Origin: Dasypus novemcinctus
Taxonomy: Eukaryota > Chordata > Mammalia > Cingulata > Dasypodidae
Direction: 5' to 3'
Assembly: GCF_030445035.2 (NCBI RefSeq)
Contig: NC_080685.1
Location: forward strand, 113,820,432 to 113,884,431
Length of the DNA stretch: 64,000 nt
This document shows positions 47,501 to 62,679 of this stretch, one piece after another. Position 1 is the stretch's first letter. The number at the start of each line of letters is the position of its first letter. The position numbers and the translations under genes are program-made. The notes under the pieces are model-generated. The model had not been told where the DNA came from, did not search any database, and saw nothing but the letters and a program-made list of their open reading frames with translations.

Positions 47501-48870
47501 GTCAAAAGGTTGGGATACAGGAGACTCAATGGGAGAAAATATTTGGAAATCACATATCTGATAAGTATTTAATTTCTGTGATATATAAAGAGATTTTACA
47601 ACTCAACAATAAAAAGACAAATGACCCAATTAAAAATGGGCAGAAGGCTTAAAGAGACATTTATCCAAAAAAGAAATACAATGGTGATAAAACACATGAA
47701 AAAATGCTCAACATCACTAGATATTAGGGAAATGCAAATCTAAGCTATGATGAGATATTTCATACCAAATAGAATGACCACAATTAAAAAGACATAAAAC
47801 TACAGGTGTTGGAGAGGATGTGAAGAGTTAGGAACTCTTATATATTGTTGTTTGAAAGGTAGAAATGTACAGCCACTGTGGAAGACTGTTTGGCGGTTCA
47901 TAAGGAATTTGAATATAGATTTTGTCATGTGACCCAGCAATACCACTATTAGATATATACCCAGATGAACTGAGAGCAGTGACATAAGCACACATCTGTA
48001 CCCTGATGTTTGTGGAGGCATTATTCACAATCACCAAAAGATAGAAATGACCCTGTTGTCCATCACCTGATGAATGGATAAATTGCATAAATTCAGGGAG
48101 TTAATAATTAGAATATTGGTCAACAGAAAATGGAATGAAGTTAGAGAATGGAAAGCTGAGGTTTAATCTGTGAAAAATTCCTAACAAGATTGTTTGTAAA
48201 TCTTTGGAAATGAATATAAATGATGAAAGCACATCATAGTATTTGTAACTAGGTGTGCCAATACATAGGTATGATAATGATTGAAAGGGAAAATATAGGG
48301 TCATGTATAATACTAGAAGGAACCCTGAAAAATGTAACAGGGGACTGTATAGCATAGTAAAACCTCCTGTGAAATATAAATGTGGGCAATATTACATATA
48401 AAATACTGTTTTTCTTTGAAACATAAATATATGTTAATGTTACAAGACGTTAACATAAGGCAAAAATACAACAATGGACAGTAATTTATAGTAATATATT
48501 AATAATCTGTCAGTAAGGGTAAAAAAGGAAATATACTAAGTGAAAGAAACTAGATAAAGGGCACTACATATTTTTGTTCCCATCTATACAAAATATAATA
48601 CAAATAAATTGGAGAGAGGGAAATAGAAAATCAGCTATGCATGGCAGAGGAAGGATAGATTGAGAGGTGAATATTAAGAGGTAGAGTTTTCTGTTTGGGT
48701 TTTTTTTTGTTTGTTATTATTATTTTTATTATTGGAGAAATGAAAACAACCTAATAATGATTGGTGTGATGAATCCACATCTCCAAGATTATACCACATA
48801 TCATTGATGTTACACTTCTGACTGAGTGTATATTTTATGATTTATCATTAAATTTGATTAAAATATATCT
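44549..48870 (+). mobile_element. Old L1, ORF2 and 3' UTR remnant
   Basis: Endonuclease-domain traces begin near 44700 (YAPNQGAP near 45001; SSSHGSLVSIDHMFS near 45200). RT sequence follows with many stops (for example RTRQGCPLPSQLF-like near 46530), then the thumb and C-terminal region to about 48080. The 3' UTR ends near 48870 in the older-L1 terminal motif. Together with 33300-34543 this is one element split by the younger full-length L1. Confidence 0.85.
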
Positions 48871-49584
48871 AATAGAAGTAATATATATGCAAAAATAGTA
48901 TGAGTATGCTGATTCATAGTGGTGAATATATAATGAAGAAAAATATACTCCTGAATATTGAGAAATGTTGAAATTGTGTTCTCAGAAAAACAATTCACTT
49001 AAACAAATTTTCTACTTTACAAATCAAGGAAGTGATTATAGGGAGAAAGTCAATACATATTAATCACCCAATCTGACTGATAGTTTCAATCATCCAGGTA
49101 TCTGTCCATTTAGATGACTATCCAGAATAATGTATTTTTAGCCCTGGGAGTTTGAGTAGCTATCTTCAAATTGTTTTTATTTTATTGTTCTAGATTTTGG
49201 GATTAATTTGCAAATCTTGGTAGAACTTCCCATTTTTATTTCTGGCTCCTTTTGGTCCCCATTCAATAATCCAGCTCTACTAAGCTTCATTTGGTTCTTT
49301 GCATACTCCAGGATATTTTTCCATGTATGGTTACCAAGCATAAAATTCTCCTTCAAATTCTTTTATTACACTCTACCATGTTTATCCATCTGAAGACTGT
49401 GCATTCCTGTGATTTGAATTAATAATAATTTCTTCTATAAACATTTCCAAATTCTCTGCTATGGTAACTCCCTGTCGATGCCAAGTTGATTCCCTTTAAT
49501 TATCATATTTATAGCATCCATAACATTTCCATTAATTTGTGTTACCAGTTTTCCCATCTAAACCAAGCATTCAAGATCTGCAGT
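48871..49584. other. Intergenic sequence
   Basis: No gene or repeat recognised. Confidence 0.5.
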
Positions 49585-49880
49585 GTGCTCATCAAAGTGA
49601 AGCAGGCCAGACACAAAAGGTCAAATACTATATGATTGTGCTCTTTTGAACTAAATATATTGTTTAAACTCATGGGGTTAAAATTAGAATATAAGTCACT
49701 AGAGATTAGAATAAGGGTAAAGAATGGAAAAGTGAGGGTTAATCTATGCAGAATTAGTAAAAAGATTGTTTGTAAATCTTTGGAAATGAATAGAAATGTT
49801 GAAAGCACATCATAGTCCTTGTAAATATCAGAACTATTTTATGGGTGTGAGAGTGGTTGTAGGAGAAAATCTAAGGACAT
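49585..49880 (+). mobile_element. Old L1 3' end fragment
   Basis: Starts in the last ORF2 codons (GTGAAGCAGGCCAGACACAAAAGG) and continues into a 3' UTR homologous to 24670-24960 and 48085-48300. Confidence 0.75.
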
Positions 49881-50917
49881 ATTCAAATGACCAATCTGCT
49901 TACTGTGCCAATTTGTCCAGCTGCCTGGTATTAAGATGGTCAATTATTATGAAGGGTCAAAATAAAACTAACCTTAAAAACTTTGTGCACCTAATATCAT
50001 TGCGATCAAGAGACAAAGATAAAAGACAATTATTCTCTGCTTTGTGGAACATGGCAGAGTCAGACAACCAACAATGCAAATGGAGGAAACTGACTCACTG
50101 TCAAGGAGCCTGATCAAAAATCTTCTGCCTTTTTACTGACTGGGGAGGCAAGATAGATGGAAAGAAGAGAGAAGGGCTAAGAGTAGAAAAGTACTCAGAG
50201 TGTGGAGGATTGACTCAGCCAAGGTCCCCCAATTAGGAAGTCTTGGCTGCAGCACCAGGGAACAATCTCAGCCGTGACCCTAGATCAGGAGTCCACTACA
50301 CAGAGGCACCTAGACTAGGAATACAAACGTGTATAAGCATGGCTGGACCAAGGGTCACTGAGTGTATGACTGGAGCTCTCTTCAGAAAACTGTAATGCAC
50401 TGACTTTACAGCATGCCTGATGTGGGGAGGGCAGCTTTCTCTCATGAGGCTGCCAGAAAGGTTTATAATGTCCCATACTCAGGGCTGAATGATTACATGT
50501 AAGATTTTGGCCAAGAGCCAGACTCCTCAATTATTAACATATTTGTAATATTTAATAATTTAGCTAGTTCCTCCAAATATTGACTATTATTTGTAAGTGC
50601 ATCATATAATTGTATAGTATGTCATGTAATTAGCTGCATATAATTAGTAGTTCTTTACAAATTGAAATCATTATAACTCTAGTTTTGTTATCCCTCAATT
50701 TCTTTTCTTTATCTTATATGACTGAGTTATGTTCTATATGATGTTTATATTTCTGTATATCTTGGGGTTTGCAATTCATTTTATTTATTTTATAAGCTTT
50801 TGAAAAGAATTTCTTCTTAAAATTGACAGGTTTCATTTTTGCTTACATGCATACTTCTTGTCCAATGTTGAATTTTTAAACAACATTTTACAATAGTATA
50901 CTTAAAATTATGCTAAC
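49881..50917. other. Intergenic sequence
   Basis: No gene recognised. The stretch 50100-50500 is less AT-rich than its surroundings but has no identifiable family. Confidence 0.45.
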
Positions 50918-50930
50918 ACATTCAGTTTTA

Positions 50931-51353
50931 TTTTATTTATTTATTTTAAAGATTTATATATTTATTTATTTCTCTCCCCTTCCCTCCCCACCCTGGTTGT
51001 CTGTTCTCTGTGTCTATTTGCTGCGTCTTCTTTGTCCGCTTCTGTTGTTGTCAGTGGCACAGGAATCTGTTTCTTTTTGTTGCATCATCTTGCTGATCAG
51101 CTCTCCGTGTGTGCGGTGCCATTCCTGGGCAGGCTGCACTTTCTTTTGTGCTGGGCGGCTCTCCTTACGGATGCACTCCTTGCACGTGGGGCTCCCCTTT
51201 GCAGGGGACACCCCTGCGTGGTAGGGCACTCCTTGCATGCATCAGCACTGCACATGGGCCAGCTCCACATGGGTCAAGGAGGTCCAGGGTTTGAACCGCG
51301 GACCTCCCATGTGGTAGATGGACGCCCTAACCACTGGGCCAATTCTGCCGCCT
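50931..51353 (-). mobile_element. tRNA-derived SINE, DAS-like, second copy
   Basis: About 423 bp, minus strand, strongly similar to the copy at 44167-44533, with TGGCCCAGTGG and GGTTCAAACCC boxes near its 5' end and an extra internal segment (about 51065-51110). It is flanked by a 13-bp duplication, ACATTCAGTTTTA (50918-50930 and 51354-51366). Confidence 0.92.
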
Positions 51354-51637
51354 ACATTCAGTTTTAAATCTAACTAATACTGTTATATTTTGTGCACCAC
51401 AAATTCTACTTTATTGCCTGCTGTTGTCCTATTCTTAAGTTTAATGGAATATATCAAATAATTGATTTGTAAAAATCATGCTCATAAAAATCAGAGATCT
51501 CACTTATTATTGAATTTTTGTTTATTTGCATACATAAAAAGAATTGAGTAACTTAAGGAGGAGGAAGATATCTAAGATCTCTAAAGCAATTTTCCAGTCA
51601 TTCTTGCCATAGTAGTAACAATCTTTCAGCCCTGTTT

Positions 51638-53561
<1,924 letters not shown>

Positions 53562-53573
53562 CAGCCCTGTTTA

Positions 53574-53997
53574 ACATGTGAGGTCTCTGGGTAATTGATA
53601 TGCTGATAGAAAATGCAATATTTTGGATAAGAAGCATATTTCTGTTTTTTATCATACTGTTAATAACCCTGCATGGCATTTTCCATGGAGTCATAAGCCA
53701 TAAATTTAGAGATGCCTGTGTTATGACTGGAAGCAACCATCAACAACTAGATATTAATATATCCTACCAGAAACTAAATCTTTAAAAGATGCCTGTCATT
53801 AGCTTTTTCACAGACTGAGAAAGTTTCTTACAATTCCTTATTGATTAGAGTTTTTATTTGAAGAGTTGTTGAATTTTGTTAAATATTTTTTCTCTGTGAT
53901 TTTTCTCACACAGGTAAAATTTTGATTTAAATGACTGATTTTGGAGAAAAATGCATCATTGTAATCCTGGAGTAAACCCCAGGATTATGTGTCAAGC
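53574..53997. other. Intergenic sequence
   Basis: No gene or repeat recognised. Confidence 0.5.
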
Positions 53998-54480
53998 TTT
54001 TTTTTTTTATTGTTTCATTTATTATTTTTTAAAGAAGCTTTAGATTACATAAATGCTACATAAAAAATCGAGGGGGTTCCCATATGTCCTATCCTCTCCC
54101 CCTACCACACTTCCCAACATAAACAACATCTTTCATTAGTGTGGTACATTTGTTACAATAGATGAACACATAATGAAGCATTACTACTGTGGACTATAGT
54201 TTACATGATAGTTTACACTCTATCCTGCACAATTTAATGGGTTATGACAAAATGTATCCATCATTACAATGTATCCATCATTGCCTGTATCCATCATTGC
54301 AATATCATGTAGGACAATTCCAATGTCCCCAAAATATCCCATGTTACACTTAATCTTCCATCTCCCTACCCTCAGAACCTCTGGCAGCCACTGTCTTGAT
54401 AGCAATGATATAAATTCTTCAATTGCAATAATAATAATGTCTATGATAGAATAATAAATATACCTTAGTCCTTTATTCAT
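53998..54480 (-). mobile_element. Older L1 3' UTR fragment
   Basis: Homologous to 32511-33000, with the same TTAGATTACATAAATG start, CATTAGTGTGGTACATTTGTTACAA segment and CCTCAGAACCTCTGG segment. A T-run at 53998-54009 is its A-tail. A GTATCCATCATT motif is repeated locally near 54255-54300. Confidence 0.68.
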
Positions 54481-55740
54481 ATTATTTATGAATTCCTAAA
54501 AGACATATTATGCTTGTGAACTGATTTGTTCCTCTGGGCATGATATCCTTTAATTGATTTAAATTCAAAGGCTTTACATTTACTTGAATAAATCAAGATT
54601 AGGACTTTGATTTGACCATATCATTATGGCATGCAGGATTGAATCCCCATCCCATTGGTGGCTATATAAATGGACACTACTACAGAAGAACACAAGACAT
54701 GGCAGATGAGAGAACATAGTTTTGATGCTGGAGACCAAGGAACTGGTGAGCCATTTCCCTGATTGTTTGCAGCTGAAAAGAACAGAGCAGCTGAGCCCTA
54801 AACCATCCTACAACTGAGATCAGAAGAAGCTGGACCCATGGAGCCTTAGGAAGAAAGAGGAAGGTTGAACTCTCACAGATGTTACCCACGATCTTGCTTC
54901 ACCATGTGGCAATAGACACTTGGTGAGGACGTACCTCTTATGGTACCTTGAGTTGGACTCTTTAGGGTCTTGTAACTGTATGCTTTTACCCCAAATAAAT
55001 ATCCAGTACAAAAGCCAACAGATTTCTGATACTTTGCATCAGTACCCCTTTAGCTGACTAATACAGAATTTGGCACCAGGAGAATGGTGTCATGCTTTTG
55101 CAATTACCAAAATTCTGGAATGGTTTTATAAATGGTTAAGGAGTATTTTTTGAAGGAATTTTGAGATGCTTGATAGAAAATCCCTAGACTGCTTTGAAGA
55201 GACTGTTGGTAGGAATATGGGCACTAAGTTATTTCTGTTAAGGCCTTAGAAGGAAGTGATGAAACTATTATTGGAAACTGGAGGAAAGGTGATCCATGTT
55301 TTAAAGTTTCAGAGAACTTAGCAAGATTGACTCCTGATATTATATGGAAGCCAGAATTTGAAAATCACAAACTTGGACATTTAGGCAAGGAGATTTCCAA
55401 ACCAAATGTGGAAAATGCAACCTCGCTTCTCCTTGCAGCTTATAGCAAAATGTTAGAGGAAAGAGATAAGCTAGTAACTGAATTGTTGGGCCCAAAGGAA
55501 ACAGAAACTGACTCCAGAAATTCCAAGTCTCTGGAAATCAAGCCCTGAGACAATAGTGTCCCATTTGAGAAATTAACTAAAGTTGGTAAGTCAGGATTGA
55601 AAAGGCAACTATCCAGGAAAGATTTGTGGAATGTTTTACTATCCCATGGCTCTGGACCTCTGTTTCCTGCATGCTAAACCAACATGCTTTTTGAGAAAGC
55701 TTTATAAACAAAACTACTATTAGCCTGGACTTAAAGGGAC
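54481..55740 (+). mobile_element. Probable LTR retroelement remnant (ERVL/MaLR-like)
   Basis: A TATA-like GGCTATATAAATGG at about 54660, AATAAA near 54995, then CTGACTAATACAGAATTTGGCACCAGG near 55055-55080. These resemble the LTR end and the start of internal sequence of ERVL/MaLR elements. A 73-codon open stretch at 55327-55548 (ending GPKETETDSRNSKSLEIKP) may be a gag-like relic. Boundaries are not defined and no second LTR is seen. Confidence 0.5.
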
Positions 55741-57844
55741 ATGGAGGGGAGAGATGGAAGGGAAAATGGCTTTAAGAGGGAGACCAGAAGATGGTCGTCG
55801 AGTGAACTTGCCTTTGTGGTCTGTCCTGGGAAGAGACGGCTGGGCGCGGCTGCAGGTTCTCCAAGGCACGGCTTTTTCGGGATTTTTGCAGGGCAGAAGT
55901 GCCTGGACATCGATTGGGTGGAAAGGTAATGGAGAGGATTGGTCTAGTAGATATAATTTGGGTTCTATTGCCCGCAGGTGAGACCCGCGCACGGGCTCCT
56001 CCCTATTGGGGGTGGGGAGAACCGTGGTCCTGCCCGGCAGCTCCGCTTTTAGATGGCTCTGAGGTGCTAAGGAGTTCGCGAGTTCTGGGTGAGCTATTGG
56101 TGGGTTGATGCGACGGGTCACCTTTGCGGATCAATTTGGGAAGATAGACGGTGTTTTGTTGTGAAGCGGGAGAAACTTTTGATTGTGAGCACAAACAGTA
56201 GAGCTTCCGCCCGAAGCCCCGCCCCCAAAAGCCCAGCAGCCGGTCTCCAACCCAAATAGGCTGTAGGCAAAAAAGGGACGTAATTGGAAAATTGTTTTAG
56301 GCTGCGGCAAGGGAGGGGGACACACCTGGAAGCCGATTAGGGAATATTCTGTGAAGCTTGGGAATTCCGGTTTTTGGAATCTGTTTTCGGCGTCACAGGC
56401 CGGGCTTCGGATCTGTACTAGTAAAGTGGCTGCGGTGTAGAGGCGCCATCTAGTGGCAGTGGTTTGGAATCACAGGACGGGAGCTGTCCAAAAGCTGAAG
56501 TGAAAGATACACGTACTAATGAGCCCAGCTAAGTAAGTGAATTGCAGGGTCCAGTCACAATATAGAGTTTGCAGATCTGACTTCCCCCATAGGGCTGGCA
56601 CCCAGCTGTGGGGATCACTGAGGGCTGAGTTACACTGCGGGGCTCCCAGGCTTCCTGTTGACCAGATTGGAGGTTGCCAGGTCTGAATTACCTAAACTCT
56701 GGTGGCCCACACCACAGAGACTCACACCTCTTGAGTCCTCAATATCTCAGACTTTCCATCCCTGAATCCATCACGCACTGAGGTCCATCTGAGGTCCTTA
56801 AATGCCCTAGCCTTCAATGTTGGCATTTTTTCTTTATCGTTTCATTTTGTTTTGTTTTTATTTTGACTTACTCTTTACTTTGTTCAATTTCCTGATTGCT
56901 AACACCGCATTATCCCCGAGTCTTCTCTCACAGCGTATCCCCCAAAGTCTTTTTTTACTCAGTTATTTAAGGTCTTTTTTTGTGTGGTAGGTGCTGTGTA
57001 GTGGGTGTTTTAATTCTGGTTCGTGTATATCTGTTTTTTTTTCTTTCCCCTACCTGTTCCCCACCCTTTGCCCACCCTCTTTTCCTTTCTTCCTCTCATC
57101 CCTTCACCCCCTTTTTTTCTCTTTTTTTTTTCTGTTGTCTCTTCCCCTCTTGTCCCTCATATTCTACTTAGTTTATTTTAACTCAATTATACAATAGGTG
57201 TGGCAGGAAACACCTCACATTTGCTGGGATTTCTCATCCTCCACTGCCTCATTTCTGTGTGAACTGATTTAGGCTACCTACACTATCCTCTTTCCCCTAG
57301 ATCTTGATATCCGCCACCATCTACTGGCTCTCCTATATTCCACCTCCCACCTCCCTTTCTTCGATCCATGAAGGGTCTAAGTCTTAATTCCTAATACCTT
57401 TGTTTTGTTTTCTGTCTGTTATCCACACTTGAAACTAGTACCTTTCTTTTCTCTTCCCCTCTCTCACGAAAACAATAGCTTTTTAGCTCATACCACATTC
57501 CTCCCATATTCAATCATCTACCTCATAATAAGTACTCTACCTACTGCTATAACTCTACACAATTTACATGAATCTAACCTCCATCCTCCCAGATCTCATA
57601 TTCTTCCTTTGTTAACATAAATCACCAATACTACTATACACTTTTCCCTTGCTCACAAAATTGCCTTTCCCCAACACTAATATACTTTCCTTTAAAGTGA
57701 ACTTAACCAACAGCAAGAAATTAGAATAAGAAGGAAAAAAGTGACAAAGAGAAGATATAACACCTATGCAAAAATAACAGCTAATTAACCTCCAAGAATA
57801 GACAAAGAAGCTAAGGAACTGATTAAATCCGTCAAGATAAAGAG

Positions 57845-58813
57845 ATGACCAGAAAGCAACAAAAATCTACAAACCAAACCAGTAATCAGGGAAACATGGC
57901 GGAATCCATTCAACAAACCAAAAATCACGAAGAGGAGCAAAACTTTGCACAAGCAATGAAAGATCTCAGAACATTTATCACTGACAAATTTTGACGAAGT
58001 AATGAAAGAGGTTAACAACATGAAGACATCACTTGGAGGGGAAATTGCAGACATATGCAAAAACATAACAGATATGATGGGAATGAACACCACAGTTCAA
58101 GAAATCAAAAATACACTTGCAGCAAATATCAGCAGACTAGAAGAGACAGAGCAGAGAATTAGTGATGTGGAAGACAGTACATCAGAAATCAAACAGATAG
58201 TAGAAGGGGTCAATAAGAAGATAGAAAATATCCAGTTAGGACTTAGGGACCTGAATGACAATGCAAAACGCTCAAACATATGTATTATAGGCATTCCAGA
58301 AGGTGAAGAGAAGGGAAAGGGGTCAGAAGGAGTGTTGCAGGAAATAATGGCTGAAAACTTCCCAAATCTACTGAAAGAGACAGATGTGCATATCCAAGAA
58401 GCACAGCGCACTCCACTAGTCATAAACCCCAACAGGCCCACCCCAAGACATATACTTGTCAAATTATCCAATGCTCAAGACAAAGAGAAAATCCTAAAAG
58501 CAGCAAGAGAAAAGAAAACCATCACATACAAGTTAAGCTTAATTAGATTAAGTGCTGATTTCTCATCTGAAACCATGGAGGCAAGAAGGCAGTGGAATGA
58601 TATAGTCAAGGTACTAAAGGAAAAAAATTCCACCCAAGAATACTCTATCCAGCTAAACTAGCATTCAAACATGATGGAGCGTTCAAAATATTCGCAGACA
58701 AACAGAAACTGAAAGAGTATACCAACAAGAAACCTCCCCTTCAAGAAATTCTAAAGGGAGTTCTGCAGGAAGAAAGGAAAAAACAGGAAAGGCAGAGTTG
58801 GAGAAGAGTATAA
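57845..58813 (+). pseudogene. L1 ORF1 remnant, two compensating frameshifts
   Basis: Same 969-bp length as the intact ORF1. An extra base near 57985 (in the KFDAVMKEV codons) and a lost base near 58625 put the middle in another frame. The open part, 58002-58661, covers the coiled coil and RRM. Substitutions are few, so the inactivation appears recent. Confidence 0.9.
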
Positions 58814-58884
58814 GAGCAACAAAAACAACAAAAAAGACAAAAAAAATACAAACAAAATATGACAAACACAAATCCAATCAAAAT

Positions 58885-61800
58885 ATGGCTAACACAAATA
58901 ATTCCTTGATAGTAATAACACTGAATGTCAACGGATTAAACTCACCTCTCAAAAGATTCAGACTGGGACATTGGATAAGGAAATATGAGTCATCCGTATG
59001 CTGTCTACAAGAGACACATCTTAGACCCAGAGATCCATGGAGATTGAAAGTGAATGGCTGGAAAACAATCATACAAGATAACATTAACCAAAAAAAGGCA
59101 GGAGTAGCTATATTAATATCAGACAAAATAGACTTTAAATGTGAAACCATTGTGAGAGACAAAGAAGGATACTACATTTTAGTGAAAGGGAAAATCTGTC
59201 AAGAAGATTGAACAATCATAAATATTTATGCCCCTACCAAGGGTGCCTCTAAATACGTGAGGCAAACGCTGGAAAAACTAAGTGAAACAATAGATACATC
59301 TACAATGATAGTGGGGGATTTTAATACACCAATATCAACTCTGGACAGAACATCTCAAAAGAGAATCACCAAAGAAACAAAACATCTGAACAGTATATTA
59401 GAGGGGCTGGATCTAATAGACATATATAGATTGCTACACCCAAACACAGCAGGATATACATTTTTCTCAAGCGCACATGGATCATTCTCCAAGATAGATC
59501 ATATGCTAGGCCACAAAGAAAGGCTGAATGAATTCAGAAAGATTGAAATCATACAAAACAATATCTCTGACCACAGTGGAGTCAAGCTGGAAATTTGCAA
59601 GGGACAGAAGCCCAGATTTCACACCACGATTTGGAAATTAAACAGCACACTCTTAGAAAAACAGTGGGTCAAAGAGGAAATCTCAAAAGAAATCAATGAC
59701 TACCTTGAATCAAATGATAATGATAACACAACATACCAAAATTTATGGGATGCAGCAAAAGCAGTACTGAGAGGAAAATTTATAGCCATAAATTCATATA
59801 TGAAAAAAGAAGAAAGAGTAAAAATTGAAGAGCTAACTGCACATTTGAAGGAATTAGAAAAACAACAACAAAGTAACCCAACAGGAAGAAGAAGGAAGGA
59901 AATAACAAAGATAAGAGCAGAACTAAATGAAATAGAAAATAAGAAAGCACTTGAAAAGATAAACAAGACCAAGAGATGGTTTTTTGAGAAGATCAACAAA
60001 ATTGACAAACCTTTAGCGAGACTAACAAAGAAAAAAAGAGAGAAGATGCAAATACACAAAATAAGAAATGAGAAAGGCGATATCACCACTGACCCCACAG
60101 AAATAAAGACTATCATAAGAGGATACTTTGAAAAACTATATTCCAACAAAAATGACAATCTAGAGGAAATGGACAAATTCCTAGAAACACATAAGCAGCC
60201 CATATTGACAAAAGAAGAAATTGATGATCTTAACAAACCAATCACAAGCAGACAGAATCAGTTATTAAAAATCTCCCAACTAAGAAGAGCCCAGGGCCAG
60301 ATGGCTTCACAGGTGAATTCTACAAAACATTCCGGAAAGAACTGACACCAATCCTGCTGAAACTCTTCCAAAAAATCAAAACAGAAAGAACATTACCCAA
60401 CTCCTTCTGTGATGCCAACATTACCCTAGTACCAAAGCCAAACAAAGACATCACAAGAAAGGAAAATTACAGACCAATTTATCTAATGAACCTAGACGCA
60501 AAAATACTTAACAAAATACTTGCTAATCATATTCAACAACACATTAAATGAATTATACACCACGGCCAAGTGGGATTCATCCCAGGTATGCAAGGATGGT
60601 TCAACATAAGAAAAATCAATCAACATAATACACCATATAAACAGATTGAAGGAAAAAAATCACATGATTATATCTATTGATGCAGAAAAAGCATTTGACA
60701 AAATACAGCACCCTTTCTTGATAAAAACACTCCAAAAGATTGGAATACAAGGAAATTTTTTGAACATGATAAAGAGTATATATGAAAAACCTAAAGCCAA
60801 CATTGTTTACAATGGAGAAATCCTAGACTCCTTCCCTCTAAACTCAGGAATAAGACAAGGATGCCCACTGTCTCCACTCCTATTTAACATTGTCTTAGAA
60901 GTACTTGCTCGAGCACTGAGGCAAGAACCAGAAATAAAAGGCATTCAAATTGGAAAGGAAGAAGTCAAAATTTCATTATTTGCAGATGACATGATCCTAT
61001 ACATAGAAAACCCTGAGAGATCTACAACAAAGCTTCTAGAACTCATAAATGAGTTCAGCAAAGTCGCAGGTTATAAGATCAATGCACAAAAATCAGTAGA
61101 ATTTCTCTACACCAATAATGAGCAAGATCAGGAGGAAATCAAGAAACAAATACCATTCACAAATACTTAGGAATAAATTTAACTAAAGAGATAAAGAACT
61201 TATACACCGAGAACTATACAAGATTGTTCAAGGAAATCAAAGAAGACCTAAATAAATGGAAGACTATTCCTTGTTCATGGATAGGAAGACTGAACATTAT
61301 TAAGATGTCTATCCTACCAAAACTGATCTACACATTCAATGCAATCCCAATAAAAATCAACACAGCCTTCTTTAAGGAACTAGAAAAACTAACTATGAAA
61401 TTTATTTGGAAAGGAAAGAGACCCCGAATAGCCAGACATACTGAAAAAGAAAAACGAAATTGGAGGAATCACACTACCTGACTTCAAAACATACTACAAA
61501 GCTACAGTAGTCAAAACAGCATGGTATTGGCATAAGGAGAGACATACAGACCAATGGAATCGAATTGAAAGCTCTGATATAGAACCTCACATATACAGCC
61601 ACATAATATTCGATAAAGCCACCAAACCCTCTCAACTGGGAGAGAGTGGCCTATTCAACAAATGGTTTCTGGAGAACTGGATAGCCATATGTAGAAGAAT
61701 GAAAGAGTATTACCATCTCACACCTTATACAAAGATCAACTCAAGATGGATCAAAGACCTAAATATAAGAGCCAAGTCTATAAAAACCTTAGAAAGCAGT

Positions 61801-62679
61801 GTAGGGAAACATCTACAGGACCTTGTAATAGGAAATGGATTTATGAATATCTCATCAAAAGCACGAGCAGCAAAAGAACAAATAGATAAATGGGACTTCC
61901 TCAAAATTAAAGCCTTCTGCACCTCAAAGGACTTTGTCAAGAAAGTAAAAAGGGAGCCCACACAGTGGCAGAAAATATTTGGCAACCATATATCTGATAA
62001 GAAACTTATAACTTGCATATATAAAGAACTCCTATATCTTGAAAATAAAAAGATAAACAACCCATTTTAAAATTGGGAAAAAGACTTAAACAGACACTTT
62101 TCTGAAGAAAAAATACAAATGGCATAAAAGCACATGAAAAAATGTTCCAAATCTCTAGCTATCAGGGAAATGCAAATCAAAACCACAATGAGATACCATC
62201 TTACACCCATAAGATTGGCAGCTATGAAGAACACAGAAGATTACAAGTGCTGGAGAGGATGTGAAGTAAGGGGAACACTCATCCACTGCTGGTGGGAATG
62301 CAGAAGGATCCAACCATTCTGGAGGACAGTATGGTGGTTTCTCAAAAAACTAGCCATATATTTGCCATATGACCCAGCAATACCACTGCTGGTTATATAC
62401 CAAGCAGAACTGAAAACAAGGACACAAACCGATATATGTACACCAATGTTCATAGCAGCACTGTTCACTATCGCCAAAAGTTGGAATCAACCCAAATGCC
62501 CATCAACAGATGAGTGGATCAATAAAATGTGGTATATACACACAATGGAATACTACTTGGCTGTAAGAACAAACACACTACAAACACATGTGATAACATG
62601 GATGAATCTTGAGAACCTTATGTTGAGTGAAGCAACCCAGACATTGAAGGACAAATACTACATGACCTCAATGATATGA
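58885..62679 (+). pseudogene. L1 ORF2 remnant, stops and frameshifts
   Basis: Compared with the intact copy: CGA to TGA at 59209-59211, a small deletion near 60254, CGA to TGA near 60549, a one-base insertion near 60612, a deletion of about 20 bases near 61162, a small loss near 61434, and stops near 62066-62126. Endonuclease and RT motifs (VGDFNTP, FADD) are still readable in the open segments. No intact ORF2p can be made. Confidence 0.92.
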
